Positions 1 to 7,083 of a DNA stretch of 10,729 nt are shown here, one piece after another. The notes under the pieces were generated by a model. That model had not been told where the DNA came from and searched no databases. It saw nothing but the letters and a program-made list of their open reading frames with translations. Each line of letters opens with the position of its first letter. Positions within the stretch are counted from its first letter, which is position 1. Origin of the DNA: Gemmatimonadota bacterium (GTDB lineage: Bacteria; Gemmatimonadota; Gemmatimonadetes; Palauibacterales; Palauibacteraceae); NCBI GenBank assembly GCA_029288095.1, contig JARFPW010000197.1:1-10729 (forward strand). Direction: 5' to 3'. The position numbers and the translations under genes were made by a program.

Positions 1-71
1 GGCTACTAGAACACTAATCCCCCGGTACCTGTTCCGTCAAACTGGCACCCTGGCAGGGGCCGGCAGCCGCT

Positions 72-101
72 TTGACAGGCTCTCCGGCGCGCCGGTAGGT
101 T
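72..101 (+). promoter_or_regulatory. candidate sigma70-type promoter for ptsN
   Basis: A perfect -35 hexamer TTGACA lies at 72-77. It is followed after 18 bases by TAGGTT at 96-101, which matches the TATAAT consensus at three of six positions. Transcription would start near 108 and leave a leader of about 60 bases before the ptsN ATG at 171. The spacer holds a 12-base palindrome. The strong -35 and plausible spacing support the call. The weak -10, and the chance occurrence of such hexamers in GC-rich DNA, limit confidence. Confidence 0.3.
84..95. repeat. 12-base perfect palindrome in promoter spacer
   Basis: CCGGCGCGCCGG is its own reverse complement. It sits between the proposed -35 and -10 elements upstream of ptsN, the classic position for a repressor operator or a DNA-distortion (MerR-like) site. 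In GC-rich DNA such palindromes also arise by chance, so only the repeat itself is certain. Confidence 0.4.
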
Positions 102-170
102 GGTGAATTCGACGGTCATTGAAAGATATCGGTCGCTCATGCGGCCGTTCGTCTCGAGGAGGCGATAGAT

Positions 171-626
171 ATGAAGCTGCGTGAGTTCTTTTCCGCAGAC
201 GCGGTGGAGTTGGATCTGCAGGCCACTACCAAGGACGAGGCCCTGCGTGAACTTGTCGCGTTGCTGGGTCTGGATGAGAAGTCCGAGGGAATCCTCATCA
301 AGATGCTGAAGCGTCGAGAGAATCTGGGCTCGACCGGCTTCGGCGGTGGAGTGGCGATTCCCCACTGCCGGTCGCTGGTCGTGAAGCGTCTACGCGTCGC
401 GTTCGGCCGCAAGCTGGACGGGATTGCGTTCGATGCGCTCGATGGGGAGCCCGTCCGGCACATGTTCCTGATCGTCGCGCCGCCACTGGAAGTGACGAAC
501 CCGCAGTACCTCCCGGTGCTGGGAAAGATCGCCCAGTTCTGCAAGGATCCAGAGGTCGTGGAGCGCCTTGCCGGGTTGGAGAAGGTGGAGGACTTTCTGA
601 GCCTGTTGGAAGAGAAGGCCTCCTGA
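171..626 (+). CDS. ptsN: PTS-Ntr EIIA-like phosphocarrier (PtsN family)
   Basis: This encodes 151 residues, the usual length for a single EIIA domain of the fructose/nitrogen PTS class. Such proteins accept phosphate from HPr or NPr on a histidine and act in the cytoplasm as regulators of nitrogen, potassium or carbon metabolism rather than as sugar carriers. The phosphorylation site is visible as VAIPHCRS at residues 61-68, with His65 the likely active residue. The preceding GSTGFGGG segment and the later GEPVRHMFLIVAPP strand also fit the family. The ATG start is well supported: AGGAGG at 157-162 leaves an 8-base spacing. No EIIB, EIIC or transmembrane part is present, which favours a regulatory role. 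It is the only + strand gene and converges on selB. HPr kinase, NPr and EI genes are not in the window, so the partner is unknown. The exact PtsN versus FruA-type subclass is inferred. Confidence 0.85.
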   Translation: MKLREFFSADAVELDLQATTKDEALRELVALLGLDEKSEGILIKMLKRRENLGSTGFGGGVAIPHCRSLVVKRLRVAFGRKLDGIAFDALDGEPVRHMFLIVAPPLEVTNPQYLPVLGKIAQFCKDPEVVERLAGLEKVEDFLSLLEEKAS

Positions 627-640
627 CCCCGACGGGTCAG
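623..640. terminator. hairpin containing both convergent stop codons
   Basis: CTGACCC (623-629) and GGGTCAG (634-640) form a perfect 7-base-pair stem around the loop CGAC. The ptsN stop TGA (624-626) lies in one arm and the selB stop TGA (639-637 on the - strand) in the other. There is no T-run on either side, so it is not a classical intrinsic terminator. It could act as a weak bidirectional terminator or an RNA 3'-end stabiliser. Confidence 0.35.
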
Positions 641-2541
641 CGACCGGGCTCGCCGATCTCCGCGCGCGCGGTGGGCCCCGCAATCCTTCCGCCGCCCGAG
701 CGCTCGGTCCAGCCGATTCCGTCCAGGTACTCGAGCATCGGAATCAGGAACCGACGCGTCACTCCCAGGGCCTCCCGAAACTCGGAAGGGGCGGGTTCGT
801 CGACGTCCCTGAGCACCGCGAGCGTAGACTCACGGAGTTCCCGTTCGGCGTCGGCCGTCAGCAGTAGATCAGGCGTAATCCGCACGAGCGCGCCCTCCTC
901 GACCAGCAGCCGGAGTAGATCGTTGACCAGCGGACGAGGTGTGTCAGTGCCGGAGGCGAGTTCGGCCGGACCGGGTGGCATCAACGCGCCGTCAGCGATC
1001 GCCTGGTAGAGCGCGTCGCGGGCGGCCTGTTCCGCAGGTCCCAACGAGACCGCGTGACCGGCGCGGCGTACGCGAGGACCCTCGATCACGATCTCGCCAC
1101 GATTGACGAGACGCCGAATCGCCTCCTCGATGAGTTCCGGCGCCGCCTCCCGACCCCCGGAGGTCCGCAGCGACTGTAACGGCAACCCCGACTCCAGTGG
1201 CGCATCGACATGCGCCTTGTCCACCCAGGCCACCAGGTCGCGCTCACGTCGCTCGAGCTGGCTCGGATCGAACCAGCGATCACCGATCCGAACCGCGGTC
1301 CAGGAGTCGGGCACCTCGATCGGCACCGGATGGGGCATCGCCAGCCGCAGCTCATCAACCGAGCACCCACGCGCCCCTGCCAGCCTCAGGGCCGCCGCTC
1401 CGGACTCGGCCTGCTCCGCACCCAGGCACCTGCCCCAATCTCCAGTCCGATCCCGCCACTTTTTCGGCGGATCGACTTCAGCCACCCGGCCACCGCCGAG
1501 CAACTCGATCGGCGAATAGAAGCGGAGGATGAACGAATCGCCCGCCCGGGCCACGACGTGCGACTCGCAATCGAGCACGACGCTTCCCTCCTCGCCCGGC
1601 AGCATCGCGTCCTCGCCGGGCAGGGCCACGCGTGCCATCGTCTCTCCGGTTCCGAGGAAGAGGCGGACGCGCTGACCGTGCTCGAGCGGGCGGGTGTCCC
1701 CACCCAGCAAGCGCAGTTCGACACCCAGGCGCTGCGAGGGGGACCACGCGGCGCCGGTCACCAGCGTGTCACCTCGTTCGACCTGGTCGCGCGCGATACC
1801 GACCAGGCTGGCGGCGCACCGCCGTCGCGGCCCTACCTCCGATTGCTCCTCACCATGCGCCTGGAGCGATCTGATGCGTGCTTCGCGGCCCGCGGGTAAT
1901 ACGCGCACCCGGTCTCCCGCGGCTACGGACCCGCTCCACACGGTCCCGGTTACCACCGTGCCTGCGCCCGATATCGTGAATGATCGATCAACAGGCAGGC
2001 GGAACACGGAATCGTCATCGGCCACCGGAAGCTCCCGGGCGAGCTCGAGCAACGCGGCGCGAAGATCCGGCAGCCCCGTGCCGCGAGTGGCGTCGACGTG
2101 GATCACCGGCCAGTCGCGGCCGATGATCTCCAGCAGGTCGTCCCGAACCGCCTCCTCCGCGAGCTCCGCGAACTCGCCATCCACGCGGTCCACGTGCGTC
2201 AGCGCGACCACACCCGCGTTGAGGCCGAGCAGGGATGCGATCTGCAGGTGTTCGCGGGTCTGGGGCATCGGCCCCTCGTGGGCGGCCACGACGAGCAGCA
2301 CGGCATCGATTCCCGTAGCTCCGGCCAGCATGTTGCTGAGGAAATCATGATGACCGGGCACGTCTACGATTCCCGCACGGATATCCGGCGCCAGGTCGAG
2401 ATGCGCAAACCCGATGTCGATCGTGAGTCCGCGCTCCTTTTCCTCGCGCCATCGATCGGTATCGATGCCGGTCAGGGCGTGGATCAAAGTCGTCTTGCCG
2501 TGATCCACGTGGCCCGCCGTGCCGAGGACGAGGGACTTCAT
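637..2541 (-). CDS. selB: selenocysteine-specific elongation factor SelB
   Basis: SelB is a GTPase that delivers Sec-tRNA(Sec) to ribosomes at UGA codons marked by a SECIS RNA hairpin. The protein has 634 residues, normal for bacterial SelB. Residues 7-17 (GTAGHVDHGKT) are the G1 P-loop, TGIDTDRWREEKERG at 24-38 is the SelB-type switch I region, and DVPGHHDF at 60-67 is G3. RLPVDRSFTISGAGTVVTGT at 181-200 opens the EF-Tu-like domain 2. The last 250 or so residues match the expected position of the winged helices that bind SECIS. G4, normally N/TKxD, reads THVD at 115-118. The ATG at 2541 was chosen over an 88-residue upstream extension because GTAGHxDHGKT belongs at the N-terminus and because this ATG overlaps the recO stop as ATGA. 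No Shine-Dalgarno sequence is evident, so translation is probably coupled to recO. selA, selC and selD are absent here. Confidence 0.93.
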   Translation of the reverse strand: MKSLVLGTAGHVDHGKTTLIHALTGIDTDRWREEKERGLTIDIGFAHLDLAPDIRAGIVDVPGHHDFLSNMLAGATGIDAVLLVVAAHEGPMPQTREHLQIASLLGLNAGVVALTHVDRVDGEFAELAEEAVRDDLLEIIGRDWPVIHVDATRGTGLPDLRAALLELARELPVADDDSVFRLPVDRSFTISGAGTVVTGTVWSGSVAAGDRVRVLPAGREARIRSLQAHGEEQSEVGPRRRCAASLVGIARDQVERGDTLVTGAAWSPSQRLGVELRLLGGDTRPLEHGQRVRLFLGTGETMARVALPGEDAMLPGEEGSVVLDCESHVVARAGDSFILRFYSPIELLGGGRVAEVDPPKKWRDRTGDWGRCLGAEQAESGAAALRLAGARGCSVDELRLAMPHPVPIEVPDSWTAVRIGDRWFDPSQLERRERDLVAWVDKAHVDAPLESGLPLQSLRTSGGREAAPELIEEAIRRLVNRGEIVIEGPRVRRAGHAVSLGPAEQAARDALYQAIADGALMPPGPAELASGTDTPRPLVNDLLRLLVEEGALVRITPDLLLTADAERELRESTLAVLRDVDEPAPSEFREALGVTRRFLIPMLEYLDGIGWTERSGGGRIAGPTARAEIGEPGR

Positions 2542-3269
2542 CGAGCGGGGGTAGGCAGGAAGTCGAGGGAGCGGATATGGTAGCCCTCCGACGCATGGTA
2601 CCGGATGAAGTCGGTGAGCAACGCCAACTGGGTCGCCGTGGGGCGCACCGTCGTATCCCCGCCAACGAGTGCCCGCAGGTCCGCCACGTCTCCAGGCGAC
2701 AGCGCCCGACCACCCGCCGCACAGCGCGCGCAGCGAAGGCCTCCGGCCTCGAGATCGAACCGCGCCGGCTGATCGGGATCGGGTGCACGACCGCACTCGA
2801 TGCATCCATCGACCGATGGGGCGAACCCGAGGAAAGAGACGAGTTGCCAGATCCTGGCGGCCGAAACCCCTGCGGCCTGCTCGGCAGAGGTTTGCAGGAG
2901 ATGGTCCAGCCCGCTGACCAGAGTGTCGTAGAGGAGCTCATCCGGCTCCCGGGGGGCGATCCGCAGCACGAGTTCACACAGCACCGAGGCTCCACCAAAC
3001 CGCACCAGGTCGAGTCCGAGCGCCTGCCGCTCCCGGATGAGCTCGAAATCCGACAGGGCGTGGAGGTCGCGGTTCCGTTTGAGGTAGAGCGTCGCGTTGC
3101 CTTCGGCGAACGGCTCGAGCAACCCGGACAGGCGACTCTTGGGTCGGAGAGCACCGCGAGCGATGACGCTCAAGGGCCCGTGCGTGCGCGTAAGCAGACG
3201 GAGAATCTTGCTCGTGTCGCTGTAACGATGGACCTGGAGAACCACGGATTGCGTCGTAACGATCGGCAC
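2538..3269 (-). CDS. recO: DNA repair protein RecO
   Basis: RecO is a cytoplasmic recombination mediator. With RecR it loads RecA onto SSB-coated single-stranded DNA in the RecFOR gap-repair pathway and anneals complementary strands. The product has 243 residues, typical of the family. The N-terminal OB-fold (about 1-80) contains the usual pattern of a conserved start, YSDTSKILRLLTR at 16-28, and GPLSVIARGALRPKS at 31-45. A zinc-binding CxxC pair is present at Cys156/Cys159 and Cys180/Cys183. The C-terminus HIRSLDFL (231-238) matches RecO endings. The start is GTG at 3269: an in-frame TAG lies four codons upstream, leaving no better start, and no clear Shine-Dalgarno is seen. The gene lies 59 bases after the B12-operon lipoprotein and overlaps selB by 4 bases. 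Confidence 0.93.
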   Translation of the reverse strand: MPIVTTQSVVLQVHRYSDTSKILRLLTRTHGPLSVIARGALRPKSRLSGLLEPFAEGNATLYLKRNRDLHALSDFELIRERQALGLDLVRFGGASVLCELVLRIAPREPDELLYDTLVSGLDHLLQTSAEQAAGVSAARIWQLVSFLGFAPSVDGCIECGRAPDPDQPARFDLEAGGLRCARCAAGGRALSPGDVADLRALVGGDTTVRPTATQLALLTDFIRYHASEGYHIRSLDFLPTPAR

Positions 3270-3308
3270 CAGGCCAAGCTATGCGGCCCCCTGACGACGG
3301 GCAATTCA

Positions 3309-3322
3309 GCGCCTTCCGGCGC
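3309..3322 (-). terminator. short hairpin after the B12-uptake operon
   Basis: On the - strand, seven bases after the lipoprotein stop codon, GCGCC and GGCGC form a 5-base-pair GC stem capped by GGAA, a stable GNRA-type tetraloop. The bases that follow (TGAATT) are only weakly T-rich. It may be a weak terminator or 3'-end stabiliser separating the btu operon from recO-selB. It could also simply be an RNA structure in a read-through transcript, because the gap to recO is only 59 bases. Confidence 0.35.
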
Positions 3323-3328
3323 GAAAAC

Positions 3329-4438
3329 TCACCGGATGAGCACGTCTGTCGAGCCGAAGCCGGACGGGTGCTCGGCGATTGCCGACCCCGCGCCGTCGAG
3401 CAGCAGGAGCCGGCCGGCGGAAGCGAAGCTGAACGTTACGCAGATTCGGCGGCCGTCTTCCAGGCCCGTGAGCGCCCAGCAATCGACCCTGGCCCCGGTC
3501 TGATCTCTCACGTCCAATGGTGCCGGGGCGCCGCCCGGGTCCATGACGTGGGAATCCAGCGTGACGAAGTCCGTCGTGGACGTGGCGTAAGCGAGGCCGT
3601 CGGCCCCCGCCTCGATCGCGACGCCATTTCCGCCGAGCGCCATGACGCTCCCCGCCGATCGTGACGCGATATCGATGGTGACGATCCCGCCGTCGCCGTT
3701 CGGCGCAAACGTGACCGGGTCGAACGTCCCGCCCACCAGCACCAGAAGCCTGCCTTCCACCCGTACCATGTCGATGGGGTTGAGGGCACCGGGCGGAAGG
3801 TCGATCATGCCGGTTATCGAGCCCGCTTCGACCACGAAAATCCTGCCGGGGCCGAGCGGCGCGAACGTGCCGCCATCGTCATCCAGGTGCGCGTCTAGTG
3901 CGAACAACTCGCGTCCCACGGGAACGAGCCGCTCGACGAACGAGCCCACTCCGGTAACGATCCGGGACGCCTCCGCGTCTCCGGGACCCACCGCGTACAG
4001 CGTGTTGCTTCCCCGGCCCGCCACGTAGGCGATAGTTCCGCCGGCATCGAACGTCGGACGCGAGGGATTCGCGTCGATCCCTTCCGGCGCCGGAAACAGC
4101 GTCGTCTGCACGGCGCCCGATGTCAGGTTGGCGAACAGCACGCGACTTCCCCCGAAGGAGCTGACCGTGGTGACCGCGTGTGCCTCGGACGCATCCATGG
4201 TCACACCGTCGAACCCCGGTCCAAAGTCGGTAACGGGGAGTGCGGCGGAAGCGGTGACGGACTCACCGACGTCGAACGCGGCCAGTGTCTGGCCCGTCGA
4301 ATTCAACACGAGCAGCTGTACCGCGTCTTCTGGTTCAGGTCCGGGATTGTCATTCGGACCGACCGGGTCGGACGCGCACGCGAGCAGCGGCATGATGAAC
4401 AGCGATGCAAGGGTTCGGGCGGCGTGCGAGGGAGACAT
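3329..4438 (-). CDS. beta-propeller-like lipoprotein of the B12 operon (possible BtuG analogue)
   Basis: This encodes 369 residues. The N-terminus is a lipoprotein signal (n-region RTL, hydrophobic stretch, lipobox LLAC with Cys21). A flexible acidic and proline-rich linker follows at about 22-38. Ala at +2 after the Cys would allow outer-membrane sorting under the enterobacterial Lol rule. The rest is rich in short beta-strands and Gly/Asp turns with repeated units: DGGTFAPLGPGRIFVVE (188-204) resembles FDPVTFAPNGDGGIVTID (239-256), and AYVAGRGSNTLYAV (137-150) is a YncE-like blade. This suggests a 6-8-bladed propeller. Cys320 and Cys333 could form a disulfide. The gene starts 9 bases after btuB, with AAGG as a weak ribosome site, so it belongs to the riboswitch-controlled operon. 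In Bacteroides, the propeller lipoprotein BtuG captures B12 for BtuB, and a similar job is proposed here by context. No single motif proves it, and another surface or periplasmic role is possible. Confidence 0.75.
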   Translation of the reverse strand: MSPSHAARTLASLFIMPLLACASDPVGPNDNPGPEPEDAVQLLVLNSTGQTLAAFDVGESVTASAALPVTDFGPGFDGVTMDASEAHAVTTVSSFGGSRVLFANLTSGAVQTTLFPAPEGIDANPSRPTFDAGGTIAYVAGRGSNTLYAVGPGDAEASRIVTGVGSFVERLVPVGRELFALDAHLDDDGGTFAPLGPGRIFVVEAGSITGMIDLPPGALNPIDMVRVEGRLLVLVGGTFDPVTFAPNGDGGIVTIDIASRSAGSVMALGGNGVAIEAGADGLAYATSTTDFVTLDSHVMDPGGAPAPLDVRDQTGARVDCWALTGLEDGRRICVTFSFASAGRLLLLDGAGSAIAEHPSGFGSTDVLIR

Positions 4439-4447
4439 GAAAGGCCT

Positions 4448-6295
4448 TCAGTAGATGTCGAGAGATACCGTGAGCTGGCGCCCCGGCTCCGGAAACAGCT
4501 CGATGAGTTCATACCTGCGGTTCCACACGTTGTCGACGCGCGCGGTCACTCCGAGCGCCACGGTTCCGAGATTCACGGGGCGCCGGACCACGACATCCAT
4601 CACGGTGAACCCGGGAAGCCGTCGCGTCCCGGCCAGGCTCGTGGTGCGAGAACCCGTGAAGCGCGCGCGCAGGTTGAGCGTCAGAGCGCCCCGACGCCCC
4701 TCCAGGGAGAGGCTTCCCGCCCGCTCGGGCTGGTACGGCAGCAGGTTCCGGTTCGAACCGAACCCGACCCGGCTTCTCTGGATCGTCATACCGGCGTCAA
4801 CTCTGACGCCGTTGGCTGATGCGGGGTCGGTCTCCAGCGACGCCTCGATCTCGATTCCGCGCGCCCGGAGGTGATCCAGGTTGCGGGGACTCCACAGCGA
4901 TACGGCACTCGCCAACCACACGATGGGTCGGTCGGTATGCCGCGCGAACGCGGCCACCCGGAGGCTCGCCAGCTGCGAACCCAGGCGTAATCCGCCTTCG
5001 GCGCCGACCTCTGCGTCGAGCGTAATACGCTCTGATCGCAGATCGGGATTTGCCCGGACCCCCGGGGACGCGCCGAAGTACAGATCGGCAAACGTCGGAA
5101 GCCGGAACCCGCGCCCGACGCGTCCATACAGGCGCGTGTCAGGAGAAGGCCGGAGCCATACACCGAGCTCGGGCGACCACGACGTCTCCCCTGCTGTTCG
5201 ATCGAACCCGAGTACCGGCTCGATCCCCAGCGCGCCGACCCCGGGGATCTCGACCTCGAACTCTCGCCGGGCGGTCGCTCCGGCCCCCAGGCGATCGGGC
5301 GTCCCTGCGATCCGGTCACCCGAGATCCGCTCGATGGACAGCCGGGTCGACAACGCCACCGACCCCGCCAGCGCCGTCTCGCCGCCCAGCCGTCCGTCAA
5401 ACGCGCGCTGGTCTGTTCCGAGCCCACCGTCTCCAGGCGCGTACTGCATGCGCAGGTCCCGCACACCGGCATGGATGCTGGTCTCCCCCCAGCCGGTCAC
5501 AGCGGCCGCGCTCCAACGATCTTCGAACCACCGGTCGCCCTCAAACAGAGAGGTCGCCATCCGCCCCGGCACACCCCGCTCCAGGCGATCGTATCGCACC
5601 GTCGCGCGCCCACTGCCCGAAGAGCCGCTGAGGAGAACCGACCTGGTTTCGGAATCCGCGTTCCGTCTCCGCTCTGTCGGTTCGCCCGGCATCAGGCGGT
5701 TCCGAAAGTCGAAGTCGTTGCGGCTGTAGCGCCTGGCGGCGGTAAGCTGAAGCCGGCCCGCCTGCCCTTCGATGCCGGACGACACGTGTGCGTCCAGCCT
5801 GCCTTCCGATCCGGTCGTCAGCCGTGCCGAGGACCCAACCTCTCCACCCCGCGAAGTGAGGATCAGCGCCCCCCCGAGAGCACCCGAACCGTAGCGGGCC
5901 GATCCCGCGCCCCGCACGAGTGTCGCGGACCCCAGCGACCGAAGCGTAACGCCCGACAGATCAGCGATCCCGCTGATCGGATCGTTCACAGGCAGCCCGT
6001 CCAGCAGCACGAGTACGCCGTCCGGTCGGCTTCCACGGATCGAGAGCAGCTGCCTCCCTCCCCCTCCGTGGCTTCGAACCTGGACCGCCGTCCGCGATGA
6101 CAGCCAGTCGGCCAAATCGGTGAACGCGAGATGCGCGTCGCCGATCTCCAGGTGCTCTACGGACCTCGCCATGCGCGAGACCCTGGCCTCGATCGGGGTG
6201 AGCCGAATCGTGTCCCGTGGAGCGGACGTCTCCTGGCCCCGAGCGGGCGACGCCGCAAACGACGCTACAACGAGCAACGCGACGTAGGCCCTCAT
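4448..6295 (-). CDS. btuB: BtuB-like TonB-dependent cobalamin receptor
   Basis: This encodes an outer-membrane 22-stranded-type receptor that imports cobalamin using TonB energy. The product has 615 residues, nearly the size of E. coli BtuB (614). A signal peptide covers about residues 1-20. DTIRLTPIEA at 28-37 is a possible TonB box. The plug domain spans about 40-150 and includes LSIRGSRPDGVLVLLDGLPVND (split over 84-105) and VRGAGSARYGSGALGGALIL (128-147), which are classic plug motifs. The remainder alternates strands and loops as a barrel and ends in an aromatic residue (Tyr), as outer-membrane barrels usually do. The ATG at 6295 overlaps the btuD stop as ATGA. An upstream in-frame extension was rejected because it removes the signal peptide from the N-terminus. 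Cobalamin as substrate rests on the riboswitch and the btuFCD neighbours, since receptor sequence alone does not fix the ligand; cobinamide is also possible. Confidence 0.88.
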   Translation of the reverse strand: MRAYVALLVVASFAASPARGQETSAPRDTIRLTPIEARVSRMARSVEHLEIGDAHLAFTDLADWLSSRTAVQVRSHGGGGRQLLSIRGSRPDGVLVLLDGLPVNDPISGIADLSGVTLRSLGSATLVRGAGSARYGSGALGGALILTSRGGEVGSSARLTTGSEGRLDAHVSSGIEGQAGRLQLTAARRYSRNDFDFRNRLMPGEPTERRRNADSETRSVLLSGSSGSGRATVRYDRLERGVPGRMATSLFEGDRWFEDRWSAAAVTGWGETSIHAGVRDLRMQYAPGDGGLGTDQRAFDGRLGGETALAGSVALSTRLSIERISGDRIAGTPDRLGAGATARREFEVEIPGVGALGIEPVLGFDRTAGETSWSPELGVWLRPSPDTRLYGRVGRGFRLPTFADLYFGASPGVRANPDLRSERITLDAEVGAEGGLRLGSQLASLRVAAFARHTDRPIVWLASAVSLWSPRNLDHLRARGIEIEASLETDPASANGVRVDAGMTIQRSRVGFGSNRNLLPYQPERAGSLSLEGRRGALTLNLRARFTGSRTTSLAGTRRLPGFTVMDVVVRRPVNLGTVALGVTARVDNVWNRRYELIELFPEPGRQLTVSLDIY

Positions 6296-7083
6296 GGCGC
6301 ATCCCCCGGTGCGACGGGGACCGCAACGATTCCCAGCCCCGGTCGGATCATCGTGTCCACCGGCCAGTCGAAGGCTCGCGCCAGCCTGTCCGGCGTGAGA
6401 ACGTCCCCCGGCGGGCCATCCGCCAGAATGGTCCCGTCGGCTACCAGTACGATGCGACCGCAAAACCGGCTGGCCATGTTGAGGTTATGGGTGACACTAA
6501 TGACCGTAAGTGACAATTGTGCAACTAACTCAGCAAGCAGAGCGAAGGCCGCGAATTCGTGACCGAGATCCAGGTGGGCCGTGGGCTCATCGAGCAGCAT
6601 GATGTCCGGGTCCTGGGCCAGAGCCCGGGCGATACGAGCCCTCTGCAGCTCGCCCGCCGACAGGCTCCCCAGGTATCGGGACGCCAGGCCGTCCAGGTCC
6701 GCTCGGTGTAGCGCGACTCCGACGGCCTCGCGGTCGGCGGGGGACGGACCGCGCCAACCATCGACGTACGGATTTCGCCCGAGCGCGACGTAGTCCCGCA
6801 CCCGCACCGGAAACGCGCTCTCCTCGGCCGACGAGACGAACGCCACACGACGGGCGAACTCGCGTCGGGGCCAGGAGCGAGCCTCTCTACCGTCGAGCAC
6901 GGCTTCGCCGGGATCGCACGGCAGCAATCCGCCGAGTGCCCTGAGGATGGTGCTCTTCCCCGCTCCGTTGGGTCCCAGGATCGCCGTATGTGTCCCCTCC
7001 TCGAACGTCAGGTCGACCTGGTGGACGGCCGGCTCGGTGGCACCCGGGTAGGTGACGGACGCGTTTGCCAATCGGAGACTCAC
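6292..7083 (-). CDS. btuD: cobalamin ABC importer ATPase BtuD
   Basis: This is the cytoplasmic ATP-hydrolysing subunit of a type II (BtuCD/FecE-like) importer, 263 residues long. Walker A is GPNGAGKST at 37-45, the signature is SLSAGELQR at 140-148, Walker B is IMLLDEPT at 161-168, and the H-loop histidine is His199 in SVTHN. The Q-loop position, normally VPQ, reads VSS at 83-85, so the usual glutamine appears to be missing. The start is GTG at 7083. It overlaps the btuC stop as GTGA and puts the conserved first strand LRLANASVTYPG at residues 3-14. A longer in-frame extension of 141 codons runs through btuC and is not real. The gene ends in an ATGA overlap with btuB. The FecE/BtuD family also includes siderophore importers; the riboswitch decides for cobalamin. 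Confidence 0.9.
   Translation of the reverse strand: MSLRLANASVTYPGATEPAVHQVDLTFEEGTHTAILGPNGAGKSTILRALGGLLPCDPGEAVLDGREARSWPRREFARRVAFVSSAEESAFPVRVRDYVALGRNPYVDGWRGPSPADREAVGVALHRADLDGLASRYLGSLSAGELQRARIARALAQDPDIMLLDEPTAHLDLGHEFAAFALLAELVAQLSLTVISVTHNLNMASRFCGRIVLVADGTILADGPPGDVLTPDRLARAFDWPVDTMIRPGLGIVAVPVAPGDAP

Noticed and set aside
28..79. tRNA-Sec or structured RNA near the left end, considered because selB is present
   Set aside because: CCTGT...TCAAA can pair with TTTGACAGG, but there is no acceptor stem, no UCA anticodon loop and no T-loop motif of a selC gene.
1..106. Possible C-terminal end of a + strand gene (open frame from 2 to TGA at 104-106)
   Set aside because: Only 34 codons are visible with no recognisable family sequence, and the region also holds a better promoter candidate; it cannot be supported.
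139..168. Nine-codon leader ORF ending just before ptsN
   Set aside because: It has no ribosome site, and its AGG AGG codons are simply the ptsN Shine-Dalgarno sequence.
1210..1899. Long + strand open frames opposite selB, recO and btu genes
   Set aside because: They are GC-rich shadows of well-supported - strand genes, with biased arginine/proline/serine composition and no recognisable domains.
2542..2805. 88-residue N-terminal extension of SelB
   Set aside because: It lies wholly inside recO in another frame, is arginine-rich shadow sequence, and would displace the P-loop from its usual N-terminal position.
6296..6463. 56-residue extension of BtuB
   Set aside because: It overlaps btuD and would bury the signal peptide; the ATGA overlap start at 6295 fits better.
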